DNA from: Micromonospora luteifusca
GTDB lineage: Bacteria > Actinomycetota > Actinomycetes > Mycobacteriales > Micromonosporaceae
DNA length: 64,000 bases
NCBI RefSeq assembly: GCF_016907275.1
Contig: NZ_JAFBBP010000001.1
Span: 4,082,001-4,146,000 of the forward strand
Direction: 5' to 3'
Made by a program: the position numbers and the translations under genes. Shown here piece by piece: positions 50,142-60,648 of the stretch. Below the pieces are notes generated by a model. That model ran no database searches and was not told the DNA's origin. It worked only from the letters and a program-made list of their open reading frames with translations. The number at the start of each line of letters is the position of its first letter. Position 1 is the first letter of the stretch.

Positions 50142-50633
50142 GTGAGCACGGTCGGGCTGATCATGGGCAGCGACTCGGACTGGCCGACCATGCGGGCCGC
50201 CGCAGAGGTGTTGGACGACTTCGGCGTGGCGTACGAGGTGCGGGTGATCTCGGCCCATCGGACCCCGGTCGCAATGATCGAGTACGGCCGCGACGCCGCC
50301 GACCGCGGTCTGAAAGTGATCATCGCCGGGGCCGGCGGTGCTGCCGCGCTGCCGGGCATGGTCGCCTCGGTGACACCACTGCCGGTGATCGGGGTGCCGG
50401 TGCCGCTGAAGCACCTCGACGGCATGGACTCGCTGCTGTCCATCGTGCAGATGCCGGCCGGGGTTCCGGTCGCCACCGTCTCGATCGGCAACGCCCGCAA
50501 CGCGGGCCTGCTCGCCGTGCGGATCCTCGGCGCCACCGACGAGAACCTCCGCGCCAAGATGTCGACCTACCAGCAGGACCTGGAGAAGCTGGTAGCCACC
50601 AAGGAAGCCGCCCTCCAAGCAACCCTCTCGTGA
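50142..50633 (+). CDS. purE: N5-carboxyaminoimidazole ribonucleotide mutase
   Basis: A 163-residue class I PurE, converting N5-CAIR to CAIR. Motifs: [16 protein letters not shown] (catalytic His) and [17 protein letters not shown] 50142 is favoured by AAGGAG at 50130-50135 and by family length; GTG 50112, overlapping the purK stop, is a longer alternative. Confidence 0.96.
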   Translation: MSTVGLIMGSDSDWPTMRAAAEVLDDFGVAYEVRVISAHRTPVAMIEYGRDAADRGLKVIIAGAGGAAALPGMVASVTPLPVIGVPVPLKHLDGMDSLLSIVQMPAGVPVATVSIGNARNAGLLAVRILGATDENLRAKMSTYQQDLEKLVATKEAALQATLS

Positions 50634-50643
50634 CCCCAGCCAC

Positions 50644-50718
50644 GTCGATCATGCAGTTGTGGTGCCGGTAACAATGCACCCTGGGGTTTTTGTCACCCAC
50701 CACAACTGCAAGATCGAC
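50644..50718. terminator. Long dyad at convergent junction (GATCTTGCA type)
   Basis: 21-bp arms 50644-50664 and 50698-50718 pair with one mismatch around a 33-nt loop; the right arm begins CACCACAACTGCAAGATCG. It lies between purE (+) and the large membrane protein gene (-) and shares the GATCTTGCA core with the dyad at 24782. Confidence 0.7.
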
Positions 50719-50780
50719 CCAGGCGCCGAACCCGGCCCACTCACCGCGCCCGCTCACTCAGGCCGCCGTGACCCTCCGAT

Positions 50781-53700
50781 TTATCTCATTCCGCGTAGGG
50801 CGGTCTGCAGGCGGTCCTGGGCGCGGCGGCGGCGCTCATTGCTCGCGCCGAGCACGAGCAGCAGGATGCCCACCGGGATGAGCGCCAGCCACGGGCCGAG
50901 GCTGAACAACGCGTGGATCGCGGTGATCGCGGTGACCGACGCGCCGACGATCACCGGTGCCTGCTGCCGGCTGGACGAGCCGAAGATCAGCACCGCGACC
51001 GCGCCGAGGAGCAGCAGCATCTGCCGCAGCGTGCTGGACTCGGTGGCCAGCACGATGGCCAGCGTCGGTACGAAGGCGGTGACCAGTGCCGGCCCGTACG
51101 CCACCCAACTGCTCATGTCCGGTCGGTGGCGCAGCTCCAGGACGCCGACGAGGAGGGCCAGCGCGGCGAACGGCAGCGTGTACGCCTCGGGCAGCGCCAC
51201 GTCGGCGACCCGCATCAGGATCCACCATGCGGTGATCTCGCAGATCACCACCGCCCAGAACAGGATCCGGCGTTCCACCGGCCGGCGACCGGGGCGGGTC
51301 GCCGACACTCCGAGAACCGCGCCCCAGGCGGCGAGCAGGGCGGCGATGTGTCGGGGCGAGTCGAAGGCGAGGGCCAACGCGATCAGCGCGGCGGCATGAC
51401 CGGTCCATTCGACGGTGGACGCCTCCCGCTGCGCCTCGGGACGGCGCAGCCGGGGCAGGGTCGCGGCGAGCACCTGGAGGACCGCCCCGACCGCGAGCAC
51501 CCCGAACGCGGACCAGACCGCGGCCAGCCCGGCGACCAGGCCAGCGGTGAGGACGAAGAGCTGCGCCATGAGTGAGGCGAAGAGCCATCCGAGGATGCGC
51601 GCCCGCTGGGTGGTGCCGAACAGTGCCGCCACCGCGCCCACCCCGACACCGCTGCCGAGGGTGAACAGGGTCAACTGTCGGTCGGCCAGGCTGCCGGAGA
51701 GCCCGGCGCTGCCGCTGGCCAGACCGATGGCGAACACCAGCACCCGGGCCAGCCGTAGCGAGCGGGCCCGCTCGGCCAGCGGTGGCGGTGGGGTCAGCGC
51801 GAGACCGAGCATCGCGATGGTGAAGACCGAGAGCGCGGCGACGGTGCTGGCGGGCCAGCCCCGGCCCAACGCGATGGGTGCGATCAGCAGGGTGACGGCG
51901 GCCCCGGGCAACACCACCGGCACGGCCCGGGAGCGCCGCCCGCCGCTGAACCCGGTGGCGGCCAGCGCGGCGGTCGCGGTGAGCAGCAGCGCCGTCAGCA
52001 CGTGCGTCGGGTTGACCACATCTGGCGGCGGGGTGAGCAGTTCCGGCGGCGGGCCCTGCCAGATCCGGGTCAGTGTGCGGTGCGGCTCGACTAGTGCGGC
52101 GACCAGCGCGGGTGCGATCGAGGCGAGTGCCAGGGCGGTCGGAAGGGCCGCGGCGGCCAGTGCACCCGCAGCCGGGTTGACTCGCCACCGCCGTCGTTCC
52201 GGGTCGTCCGGTAGTCGCCGTAGCGCGCCGTCGAGGCGTACCGCCCAGCGCCGGACCGGTTGAGCGGACCCGGTCGGCGGCACGGTGGCCGCGCGGATCA
52301 ACTCGGCCAGCACACCGAGCAGGGCCGCGGCGGCCGCGTAGACGCCTGCGGGTAGGCCGGTGGGGATGGCGGCGAGGGCGCTGATGGTGGCTCCGCCGAC
52401 CACCGCCGCGCTGACCCAGGGCAGATATTGCGGCACCTGCCGGCGGACTGCGGCCACGGCGGCCAGGCCGAGGCTGGACGCGGCCAGGGCGGCGGTCAAC
52501 ACCACCTGCCCCGAGTGTTCGAATTCCGCGGCCAGCGCCGCCACCGCACCGGGGAGGGCCAGCAGCGCGGCGCCGATCGCCGCACCACCGATCTGCACCA
52601 GGTGCGGTGGCATTCCCTCGGTTTCGATGTCGGTCACCCGTGGGCGGGCCAGGACGCGAGCCAGCATGGCCACGACCACGCCGATCAGCGCGATGCTGCC
52701 CAGCGCCAGTGCTGTGGTCCATGGCCGGACCAGGCCGGCTCCGGCGGCGTGCAGCGCGACCACCCCGGCCACGGTGGCCCGCGACAGCCCGGCGCGCGCC
52801 TCCTCCGTGGCGACTGCGGCCATCCCGTACATGGTGGCGACCATTCCGCCGACCAGGACGGGCGACCACCAGGCCAGATCGAACGCCGCCGGTGCGCCGA
52901 TCGTGGCGAGCACCACCGCCACGCCGGACACGTCCCACCGCCAGGGCGGGGGGAGCAGGATGCCGGCGGCGAGGGCCAACAGTGCCAGCGCCACCGGTGC
53001 CTGCCAGGTGGCGCCGCCGACCGGCGCGGCCGGCCAGCCGCTCAGGTCGCCGTTCCAGATCGGGCCGGGGGTGGCCAGCACGCCGACCCCACCGCGCACC
53101 GCCGACCAGCCGGCGAGTACGCCGATGAGGAGCCCGCCGATGGCGAGGCCGAGGATCGGCCCCCGTCGCCACTCCTCCGGCATGCTGCGGGCACCCACGG
53201 CGACCATCAGGACCAGGGCGGCGGCCACCGCCAACTGCCCGCCCGGGGCGAGCACCGCCCCGATTCGCACCAGCGTGGCGATCAGGGCGGTGGTGACCGC
53301 CGCGGCGGCCAGGTCCGAGCCGTCGAGGGAGAGGTCGGCACGACGGCCGGCGTCGATGGATGGGGCCAGGAAGAGCAGCACCGCCGCGACCAGCAGCAGC
53401 GCGCCCACCCAGGCGTCGGCCACGGTCGCTCCGGGTGCGCCGAACGCGGCGGCGGTGACCAGTAACGCGCCCAGCCCGGTGCCGACCGACAGCGGGGCGG
53501 GGATGCGGCGCTGCGAGACCTGTACGACGGCGGCGTAGCCGAGGGTCACGCAGACCGCCAGGAAGCTGGCCGCCAGGACCGGGACGGTCACCTCCCGGAG
53601 GCTGGCCGGGGTGGGGGTCGGGTCCTTCGGCAAGCTGGCGGCCACGAACGCGGCCACCGCCCCGGGCAGCGCGAACGCCGCGCCTCCGGCGGCCCAGGCG

Positions 53701-55676
53701 GTGACCGTGTCGGAGGCGGCCGAGGCGATCCGGACCCGGGGTGCCAGCGCGACCAACGTGCCGGCGGCGAACAGGGTGAGCAGGACCGCAGCGGTGAGCG
53801 TGGGACGGGACAGGCTGGCGCCGGCGCCGAAGAGGCCCACCACGGCCGCCCCGACGGAGTGCGCCACCGCGGCTCGGTCGGTGCGGGCGGAGAGCCCGAT
53901 GACTCCGATGCCGATCGCCGTGATCACCATCGGCCAGGGTGCTGCCGCCCAGCCGAGACCGAGCGAGGCCGGTACCGCGAGCGCGGTCAGCGCCGCGCCG
54001 GCGACCGCGAATTCACGACGGATCTCCGGGGGTAGGGCCAGCACCGCCGCGACGGTGAGCAGGAACGCGGCGCCCGCGAGTTGCCAGGTGGTCGGCCCGA
54101 CCGCGGCGGCAAACTCGCTCGGGTACCGGTCGAGGTCGGCACCCCAGGCGGGCAGTGCCGCCCGGACCGGTGCCACCCCGGCGCGTAGCGCGCCTCCGGC
54201 GACCACCAGACCGCTGACGGTCAGCGCCACCGCCGAGGCGATCTGTGGGCCCCGGCGGGCCGCCTCGGGGACCGCGCGTACCGCCAGCCCGGTCACCGTG
54301 ATGACCGCCGCGATCAGCAGCAACGCCCGACCGGGGAAGGCCACCGAGGCGATTCGGCTGAGCGCGCCGATCACGGCCAGGGTGACGATGCCGGCCGCGA
54401 CGTCGGGCAGCGGCGGGCGACGCAGCACCAGTGCGCCGGCCAACCCGACCGTGGCGGCCAGCAGCAGCACCACGCCGGCGCCGGTCGCGATCGGCACGGT
54501 CTGCGCCCGGAGGAGGGCGGTGACCGCGTACGCCAGGGCGACCGCGACCGCCACCGAGTGCAGCAACCAGGTCAGCTCGCGCAGCCCGGGCACCGGGCGG
54601 GTCGGTCGCGTGTCGACGGAGCCCGCGCTGGCGTCGATCAGCTCGGCGGCTTCCTCCGGGTCGCCCTCGGGCCGGGTCTCGGCGCCGCGCTGACGGGGTG
54701 CCGAGGTGGTGCCCGGCGGCGGCAGGTCCTGCCGGACGGGGCGCTCCAGGGCCACGCCGGAGCGGGCCAGCCAGAGGTCGACGAGGGCGACCAGGGCCAG
54801 CACCAGCGCCCAGCCGCCCGGTCCGGTGATCCGGTCGTACGCCAGCAGTGGCAGCACCGGCTGCGCGGCGAGCACGGTGGCGAAGCGGGGTGCGCGCAGA
54901 CCCGTCCAGCCGGCGTACGCGAGGGCGACGCCGGCGGTGACCGCGAAGATCACCCCGGCGAAGACCGTGGCGGAGGCGCCGTCGGCGCCGATCCGTTCCA
55001 CGGCCCAGAGGGCGTTGCCGGCGAGCGGCACCAGCAGCAGGCCGACCGCGGCGATGGTCTCGGCGGTCGAGGTGAGCCCGCGCCGGGCCAGCGCCGGTGG
55101 GGCGAGCAGCATCAGCACGGTGGCCAGGAGCAGGATGCCGAGCCGGGCCAGCGCGTCCATCGAGCTGGTCGCCACCGCGGCGAAGACCACCGCGGCCACC
55201 CCGAGCAGCAGCGCGCCCAGCCCGAGGGGGATGTTCTGCACCTCGCGCGACGAGGCCTCCGGGGGGTGTTCCGGGTCGTCCGCGTCCAGCCAGGTCGCCC
55301 GGGGCGGAGGCGGCGGCGGGTCCTCCGGGGCGGGCGGGTTGCCCTGGCGGGGCACCCGGGGCGGCGCGCTGGTGGTGGCGGTCGGGGGCCGCCGGCCGGG
55401 GCGTCGGCGTAGCACCCGGCGTGGCCGGGTGGCCTGCTTGAGTCGCTCCTCGCCGGCGTGGGCGAGGATGTCCCGCTGGAAGAGCGCGGCCTGCATCTTG
55501 GCGGCGATCTGCCGCTGCTCGCGGGCGATGGCGGCATCGCGTGCCTTCATCTCCGCGATCGAACGCTCGATGTCCGCGAGGTGCTCGACCCACTGTGGCT
55601 GGTCAGCCCCGCAGTGCGGGCAGTGGACGGCCGGCTTGATCTCCCGACCGCACGAGGAGCATTGAAAGTTCGCCAC
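50781..55676 (-). CDS. Giant multi-pass membrane protein with zinc ribbon (SCO7613-like)
   Basis: A 1631-residue protein. The first 30 residues form a zinc ribbon (CSSCGREI...CPHCGADQ), followed by a coiled coil (about residues 32-75), a basic Pro/Arg-rich linker to about residue 160, and then roughly 40 hydrophobic helices to the C-terminus. The layout matches SCO7613-type actinobacterial membrane proteins of unknown function. No transporter or glycosyltransferase motif is obvious. GTG 55676 follows GGAGGGG. One TTA codon (53463-53465, codon 738) makes it a tRNA-Leu(UAA)-dependent gene. Confidence 0.82.
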   Translation of the reverse strand: MANFQCSSCGREIKPAVHCPHCGADQPQWVEHLADIERSIAEMKARDAAIAREQRQIAAKMQAALFQRDILAHAGEERLKQATRPRRVLRRRPGRRPPTATTSAPPRVPRQGNPPAPEDPPPPPPRATWLDADDPEHPPEASSREVQNIPLGLGALLLGVAAVVFAAVATSSMDALARLGILLLATVLMLLAPPALARRGLTSTAETIAAVGLLLVPLAGNALWAVERIGADGASATVFAGVIFAVTAGVALAYAGWTGLRAPRFATVLAAQPVLPLLAYDRITGPGGWALVLALVALVDLWLARSGVALERPVRQDLPPPGTTSAPRQRGAETRPEGDPEEAAELIDASAGSVDTRPTRPVPGLRELTWLLHSVAVAVALAYAVTALLRAQTVPIATGAGVVLLLAATVGLAGALVLRRPPLPDVAAGIVTLAVIGALSRIASVAFPGRALLLIAAVITVTGLAVRAVPEAARRGPQIASAVALTVSGLVVAGGALRAGVAPVRAALPAWGADLDRYPSEFAAAVGPTTWQLAGAAFLLTVAAVLALPPEIRREFAVAGAALTALAVPASLGLGWAAAPWPMVITAIGIGVIGLSARTDRAAVAHSVGAAVVGLFGAGASLSRPTLTAAVLLTLFAAGTLVALAPRVRIASAASDTVTAWAAGGAAFALPGAVAAFVAASLPKDPTPTPASLREVTVPVLAASFLAVCVTLGYAAVVQVSQRRIPAPLSVGTGLGALLVTAAAFGAPGATVADAWVGALLLVAAVLLFLAPSIDAGRRADLSLDGSDLAAAAVTTALIATLVRIGAVLAPGGQLAVAAALVLMVAVGARSMPEEWRRGPILGLAIGGLLIGVLAGWSAVRGGVGVLATPGPIWNGDLSGWPAAPVGGATWQAPVALALLALAAGILLPPPWRWDVSGVAVVLATIGAPAAFDLAWWSPVLVGGMVATMYGMAAVATEEARAGLSRATVAGVVALHAAGAGLVRPWTTALALGSIALIGVVVAMLARVLARPRVTDIETEGMPPHLVQIGGAAIGAALLALPGAVAALAAEFEHSGQVVLTAALAASSLGLAAVAAVRRQVPQYLPWVSAAVVGGATISALAAIPTGLPAGVYAAAAALLGVLAELIRAATVPPTGSAQPVRRWAVRLDGALRRLPDDPERRRWRVNPAAGALAAAALPTALALASIAPALVAALVEPHRTLTRIWQGPPPELLTPPPDVVNPTHVLTALLLTATAALAATGFSGGRRSRAVPVVLPGAAVTLLIAPIALGRGWPASTVAALSVFTIAMLGLALTPPPPLAERARSLRLARVLVFAIGLASGSAGLSGSLADRQLTLFTLGSGVGVGAVAALFGTTQRARILGWLFASLMAQLFVLTAGLVAGLAAVWSAFGVLAVGAVLQVLAATLPRLRRPEAQREASTVEWTGHAAALIALALAFDSPRHIAALLAAWGAVLGVSATRPGRRPVERRILFWAVVICEITAWWILMRVADVALPEAYTLPFAALALLVGVLELRHRPDMSSWVAYGPALVTAFVPTLAIVLATESSTLRQMLLLLGAVAVLIFGSSSRQQAPVIVGASVTAITAIHALFSLGPWLALIPVGILLLVLGASNERRRRAQDRLQTALRGMR

Positions 55677-55826
55677 GACACCCCTCCACCCGCACTGTGG
55701 ACTCCCACTGTCGCAGCATGCCCAAAGCTGGCGCGGATTTCGACTCTTGTCGGCGGGTCCGGGGCAAACAGACGACACCGGCCGGCCACCGAGACGCTCG
55801 ATGGCCGGCCGGCGTGTGTCGTTGCG

Positions 55827-57254
55827 TCAGGGGCGGCCCATACCCCGGTACTCCCAGCCGGCCTGGGTCCAGAGCGCCGAGTCGAGGCAGTTGCGGCCGT
55901 CGACCACCTTGCGGCCGTTGACCAACTCGCCCAGGGCGACCGGGTCGGCGTTGCGGAAGTCGGCCCACTCGGTGAGGACGCAGACCAGGTCCGCGCCGGT
56001 GACCGCCTCGTTGATGCCGGCCTCGTAGGTCAGCTCGGGGACCGCGCGGCGGGCGTTCTCGGTGCCCTGCGGGTCGTACACGTGCACGTCGGCGCCGGCC
56101 TTGTGCAGCAGTGCGGCGACGGCGAGCGCCGGGGCGTCGCGGACGTCGTCGGTGTTGGGTTTGAAGGTGGCGCCGAGCACGGCGATCCGGGTGCCGGAGA
56201 AGTCCGGGCCGGCCGGACCGGAGCGGCGGCCGAGCAGGTCTGCTGCGAGCTGGAGCACCCGGGTACGACGGCGCAGGTTGATCAGGTCGACCTCGTGCAG
56301 GAAGCGCAACGCCTCGCCGGCGCCCAGCTCCTGGGCGCGGGCCTGGAAGGCCCGGATGTCCTTGGGTAGGCAGGCGCCGCCGAAGCCGAGGCCGGCCTGC
56401 AGGAACCGGTTGCCGATGCGCGGGTCGTACCCGATCGCGCGGGCAAGTTGGGTGACGTCGCCGCCGGATGCCTCGCAGACCTCGGCCATCGCGTTGATGA
56501 AGGAGATCTTGGTGGCGAGGAAGGCGTTCGCGGCGACCTTGACCAGCTCGGCGGTGGCGAAGTCGGTGACGACCAGGGGCACCTCGCGGTCCTCGGTGGC
56601 GGCCAGGTCGAACACGCCCTTGTGCGCGGCGTAGAGCATGCCGTTGGCCCACTCGCTCTTCACGCCGACCACGATCCGGTTGGGCCGCAGGACGTCGTCG
56701 ACGGCGAAGCCCTCCTGGAGGAACTCGGGGCTCCACGCCACCTCGACGCCCAGGTCGTGGGGGGTGTGCTTGCCGACCAGTTGCTCCACCCACTCGGCGG
56801 TGCCGACCGGCACGGTGGACTTGCCGACGATGAGCGCCTTGCGGGTCAGGTGCTGCGCGAGGCTGGTGACCGACGCCTCGACGTACGACAGGTCGGCGCC
56901 CATCCCGTCGGCCCGCTGGGGGGTGCCGACGCAGATGAAGTGCACGTCGCCGAAGTCGGCGGTCTCGGCGATGTCGGTGCTGAACCGCAGACGGCCGGCG
57001 GCGAGGTTGCGCCGGAGCAGCTCGTCCAGGCCGGGCTCGTGGATCGGCACCTGACCGGCGTTCAGCATTGCGATCTTGTCTGCGTCGACGTCGAAACCGA
57101 GCACTTCGTAGCCCAGTTCGGCGTAGCAGATGGCGTACGTCGCACCGAGGTAGCCGGTCCCCAGGAACGTCACCCGCGGCCGCGGCGCGCCCGAGGGCGG
57201 TGTCACCGCGGCGATGGCGGGGGTCGGCTGGATGGTGGGGTAGGGGATCGTCAC
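55827..57254 (-). CDS. UDP-glucose/GDP-mannose dehydrogenase family protein
   Basis: A 475-residue NAD-dependent sugar-nucleotide dehydrogenase, most like UDP-glucose 6-dehydrogenase, which makes UDP-glucuronate for envelope or capsule glycans. The NAD fold is VTFLGTGYLGATYA, the catalytic Cys 295 is in GFGGACLPKD, and the C-terminal substrate domain has GATFKPNTDDVRDAPA. GTG 57254 has GGAGAAG six bases upstream; in-frame ATG 57356 would add 34 basic residues. Confidence 0.9.
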   Translation of the reverse strand: MTIPYPTIQPTPAIAAVTPPSGAPRPRVTFLGTGYLGATYAICYAELGYEVLGFDVDADKIAMLNAGQVPIHEPGLDELLRRNLAAGRLRFSTDIAETADFGDVHFICVGTPQRADGMGADLSYVEASVTSLAQHLTRKALIVGKSTVPVGTAEWVEQLVGKHTPHDLGVEVAWSPEFLQEGFAVDDVLRPNRIVVGVKSEWANGMLYAAHKGVFDLAATEDREVPLVVTDFATAELVKVAANAFLATKISFINAMAEVCEASGGDVTQLARAIGYDPRIGNRFLQAGLGFGGACLPKDIRAFQARAQELGAGEALRFLHEVDLINLRRRTRVLQLAADLLGRRSGPAGPDFSGTRIAVLGATFKPNTDDVRDAPALAVAALLHKAGADVHVYDPQGTENARRAVPELTYEAGINEAVTGADLVCVLTEWADFRNADPVALGELVNGRKVVDGRNCLDSALWTQAGWEYRGMGRP

Positions 57255-57502
57255 GCCTGTCTTCTCCGCTCGCACTGGCGGCGCGTCGTCGCGTCGCATT
57301 CTGCTGCGGCGCCTGGGCGGGGCACCGGTGGGTGGCTCACTGTTGTCCACCATCATTGTCCAGCGGCGTGGGTGACCCTCATGCCCATACCTACGCGCCG
57401 GTAACATCTCCTGAACTGCAGTCGTTAGTCTTCAGTCTGCGCCGTCGGCGGTCAGGAGTCGCCACAGACTGCGCATGATAGCGGTGAAGGGGAGGGGCCA
57501 AC

Positions 57503-58666
57503 ATGGCCGCAGGCGAGTTGTTCGACGTCTACCGGTTGCCGGAGGAGCACGAGGCGATCCGGGAGGCGGTGCGTGAGGTCTGCGCGGCGAAGGTCGCCCC
57601 GAACGCGGCCGAGGCCGACGAGACCGGAGAGTTCCCCAAGGCGTCCTACGACGCGCTGCGGGCGGCCGACTTCCACGCCCCGCACATCCCCGAGGAGTAC
57701 GGCGGCGCGGGCGCGGACGCGCTGGCCACCGCCATCGTGATCGAGGAGGTCGCCCGTGCCTGCGCGTCCTCCTCGCTGATCCCCGCGGTGAACAAACTTG
57801 GCACGATGCCGCTGCTGTTGTCCGGTTCCGAGGAGCTCAAGCGCCGTTACCTGACGCCGGTCGCGGCCGGTGACGCCATGTTCTCGTACTGCCTGTCCGA
57901 GCCGGAGGCGGGCAGCGACGCCGCCTCGATGACGACCCGGGCGGTGCGTGACGGGGATCACTGGGTGCTCAACGGGGTGAAGCGCTGGATCACCAACGCC
58001 GGCGTGTCCGAGTTCTACACCGTCTTCGCCGTCACCGATCCGGCTGCCCGCTCCCGGGGCATCTCGGCGTTCGTGGTTGAGAAGTCCGATTCCGGCGTGA
58101 GCTTCGGCGCGCCGGAGAAGAAGCTCGGCATCAAGGGCTCGCCGACCCGCGAGGTCTACCTCGACAACGTGCGGATCCCCGCCGACCGGATCATCGGCGC
58201 GGAGGGCACCGGCTTCGCCACCGCGATGAAGACCCTGGACCACACCCGGGTCACCATCGCCGCGCAGGCCGTCGGGATCGCGCAGGGCGCGCTCGACTAC
58301 GCCAAGGGGTACGTGGCGGAGCGCCGCCAGTTCGGCAAGGCGGTCGCCGAGTTCCAGGGCGTCCAGTTCATGCTCGCCGACATGGGCATGAAGCTGGAGG
58401 CGGCCCGGCAGCTCACGTACGCCGCGGCTGGCAAGTCCGAGCGTGGCGACGCGGATCTCACCTACTTCGGTGCGGCGGCCAAGTGCTTCGCCTCCGACGC
58501 CGCCATGGAGATCACCACCGACGCCGTGCAGTTGCTCGGCGGTTACGGCTACACGCGGGACTACCCGGTCGAGCGGATGATGCGGGACGCCAAGATCACC
58601 CAGATCTACGAAGGAACGAACCAGGTGCAGCGGATCGTCATGGCGCGGGAGCTCCTGAAGGGCTGA
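57503..58666 (+). CDS. Acyl-CoA dehydrogenase
   Basis: A 387-residue FAD enzyme of fatty-acid or branched-chain acyl-CoA oxidation. [16 protein letters not shown] and the [12 protein letters not shown] motif are standard, and the catalytic base is Glu 370 in [14 protein letters not shown] 57503 follows GGGGAGGGG. Its last codons lie in a 49-bp sequence repeated exactly at 63712, which suggests that the 3' end is an integration or rearrangement site; the C-terminus here reads MARELLKG, against MARQLLSGIV at the second copy. Confidence 0.95.
   Translation: MAAGELFDVYRLPEEHEAIREAVREVCAAKVAPNAAEADETGEFPKASYDALRAADFHAPHIPEEYGGAGADALATAIVIEEVARACASSSLIPAVNKLGTMPLLLSGSEELKRRYLTPVAAGDAMFSYCLSEPEAGSDAASMTTRAVRDGDHWVLNGVKRWITNAGVSEFYTVFAVTDPAARSRGISAFVVEKSDSGVSFGAPEKKLGIKGSPTREVYLDNVRIPADRIIGAEGTGFATAMKTLDHTRVTIAAQAVGIAQGALDYAKGYVAERRQFGKAVAEFQGVQFMLADMGMKLEAARQLTYAAAGKSERGDADLTYFGAAAKCFASDAAMEITTDAVQLLGGYGYTRDYPVERMMRDAKITQIYEGTNQVQRIVMARELLKG
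58596..58644. repeat. 49-bp direct repeat, left copy (candidate att site)
   Basis: Identical over 49 of 49 bases to 63712-63760. It begins TCACCCAGATCTACGAAGG and lies inside the 3' end of the acyl-CoA dehydrogenase gene. Confidence 0.9.
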
Positions 58667-58899
58667 GAGGCTACGTTTGCGCAGGTCAAAGCGCTGATGT
58701 TGATGGGTCTCTATCCGACGGAGTGGTTGGTGCGGCGCCGAGATGTCAGTAATCTACGGATGCGCTCCGGCGATGCCCGGGTCGGAGCGTTTCCGCAGGT
58801 AGAGACCTAGCGGCCGGGTCGCCGGTTGTCGTTCGACCGCACTGCGGCCGAATGCATCCTGGGCAAATCCTGGGGTTGGGATCCCCTGTGGACATCCGC
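58667..58899. other. Non-coding spacer inside the repeat-bounded region
   Basis: No convincing gene. It contains AAATCCTGGGG (58865-58875), which recurs at 63650-63660 just inside the other end of the region. Confidence 0.5.
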
Positions 58900-60648
58900 T
58901 CATTGATTGGGGAGGGAGCCGACCCATCGGTATCGTCGTTTGGGGCTTCGTGCTGCTCCGACGGCGATGACGGTGTCAGCCCCGACCAGCGCGCGTAGGT
59001 GGTTGAGGACGGCGGTGCGTGACAGTCCGGTGAGTTCGACGAGCTCTCCTGCTGTCGCTTCTCCCCGGTTCCTGAGCGCCTGGCTGACGTCAGGCAGGAG
59101 GCTGGTGAAGAGGTCAGGCTCCTTTGCCCGACCGGCTGCTGTGGGATCGAGTACGTACTGTGCGTAGCGCCGCCCGCCCTCCTTTACGGCCAGTCCTTGG
59201 TCAACGAGATCCCTCAGGACCTGACCGGCAGCGATGCGGTCTACGCCCCATTGCCGCAGCATCTCGTTCGTGAGGTAGTTCTCGCGCAGCATCGCGAGGG
59301 CGATCTCGTGCGCGGGTGTGGGCAGGTGCACGTGCAGCCCGGCGATCCAGCGGCGAACTTCGGGATTGAGGAGTTCGGAGCGGGCCATGGTGACCACGAA
59401 GCTGGCGATGGAACTCCTGAAGTTCGGCCGTGGCAGGCCCCGGCGTCGCGCTACAGCGAGCATCGCGGGGATGCCTGAAGACCTGTTTTCGGCGACGAGT
59501 TCGTTCGACGACGGGAGGTAAGTGTCTGCGAGGAGGCTCGCCAAGACGGCATTGCGCGACGACGAGATGCCTTCCTCGCCCAGTTCGTCGACGACGACGC
59601 CCCCGTAGAGGCCACCTGGGCTGCGGACGACAAGGCGGTCGGGGAACAGCTCAACCTGCACCTGGGTGCCTCTCGTCACAGGGCTGTAGTCGCGGTGCAG
59701 CAGGGCGTTGACGACCGCCTCGCGGACGGCTTCGAGCGGGTACTCGACCTCATCCATGCGTCCACCGTGATCGCTGATGACTGCGCGGATTGAGAGGCTG
59801 CGGCGGAGTACCGAAAGGGTGGTCTCGACCATTTCAGGGATGGAGCCCCGGACTGTCTGGTTGTCGAGGAACCTTACGCCGGAGGCCGGATCCGGGCCGT
59901 GCACGACCACCGAGACCATCAGTTGAGGGAAGTGCTGTTGCGGAAATTGCCCGTAGGCCAGAAGCCCGGCGAGCGTCAACGACGATTCGGTTGCGGGCCC
60001 CGCCGTTATGCCGAGCCGGTAGAGGACGGTGGCGTCGTCGGACTGGGCGAGCTTTGGGTATCCGGTCCGCATCCTCCGCAGCGTGCGGCGCACGGCCTCG
60101 TCGTCCAGGTCGTCCGCAGAGGTCCCGTCAACGGGTTCGCGGTCGTACATCGGTTGAGTTCGGGCGGCCGTGACCATCGCGATCTCTGCCTGGGTCATGT
60201 GGCGGTCGCCGTCGCCCCCACGTAGATATGAGCCCCCGGAGATGCCTTGCGCGGTGACGTAGACCGGACGCTGGTCCGCCGGGGTGGGCGGCACCTCCGC
60301 GACCACCAGTCGGTGCCCGTCGACCTCGACGATCTCGGTGCTGATGCGCAGTGCGGGTGTGAGGTCGTCTCGTGACATCTGCACCAGAGCGTTCCGGAGT
60401 CCAGCGGGATCGGTCAGCTCGACGAGGGTGAACCCACTCTGCTCGTCGACGCCGAGCAGGACCGTCCCGCCTTCGGTGTTCGCGAAGGCGGAGAGCGTCT
60501 CGCGAACGGACTTCGGCAGCCCTTCGGCGGCCCGCTTCGCTTCGACACCCGAAGGCTCACCGCCTATCCGACGCAGAGTAGCGAGCATCTCGATAACGTC
60601 GTCAGCAATCACAGCAGCTATGACATCACCGAACTTCGCACTTAGCAA
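58900..60648 (-). CDS. AlbA_2/Schlafen-like ATP-binding protein
   Basis: A 582-residue protein. The N-terminal AlbA_2 domain (GVEAKRAAEGLPKSVRETLSAFANTEGGTVLLGVDE) is followed by a GHKL-type ATPase-like C-terminal module (AVREAVVNALLHRDYS, LVVRSPGGLYGG) and a winged-helix end (GEATAGELVELTGLSRTAVLNHLRALV). Such proteins act as regulators or appear in defence and mobile loci; the function here is not known. Start uncertain: TTG 60648 opens the frame, but GTG 60612 or ATG 60588 fit the family better. Codon use is less GC-biased near the 5' end. Confidence 0.82.
   Translation of the reverse strand: MLSAKFGDVIAAVIADDVIEMLATLRRIGGEPSGVEAKRAAEGLPKSVRETLSAFANTEGGTVLLGVDEQSGFTLVELTDPAGLRNALVQMSRDDLTPALRISTEIVEVDGHRLVVAEVPPTPADQRPVYVTAQGISGGSYLRGGDGDRHMTQAEIAMVTAARTQPMYDREPVDGTSADDLDDEAVRRTLRRMRTGYPKLAQSDDATVLYRLGITAGPATESSLTLAGLLAYGQFPQQHFPQLMVSVVVHGPDPASGVRFLDNQTVRGSIPEMVETTLSVLRRSLSIRAVISDHGGRMDEVEYPLEAVREAVVNALLHRDYSPVTRGTQVQVELFPDRLVVRSPGGLYGGVVVDELGEEGISSSRNAVLASLLADTYLPSSNELVAENRSSGIPAMLAVARRRGLPRPNFRSSIASFVVTMARSELLNPEVRRWIAGLHVHLPTPAHEIALAMLRENYLTNEMLRQWGVDRIAAGQVLRDLVDQGLAVKEGGRRYAQYVLDPTAAGRAKEPDLFTSLLPDVSQALRNRGEATAGELVELTGLSRTAVLNHLRALVGADTVIAVGAARSPKRRYRWVGSLPNQ

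Noticed and set aside
51415..55665. Several long plus-strand frames opposite the large membrane protein
   Set aside because: Ala/Arg/Ser-rich shadow frames of a single 1631-residue gene with strong codon bias on the reverse strand.
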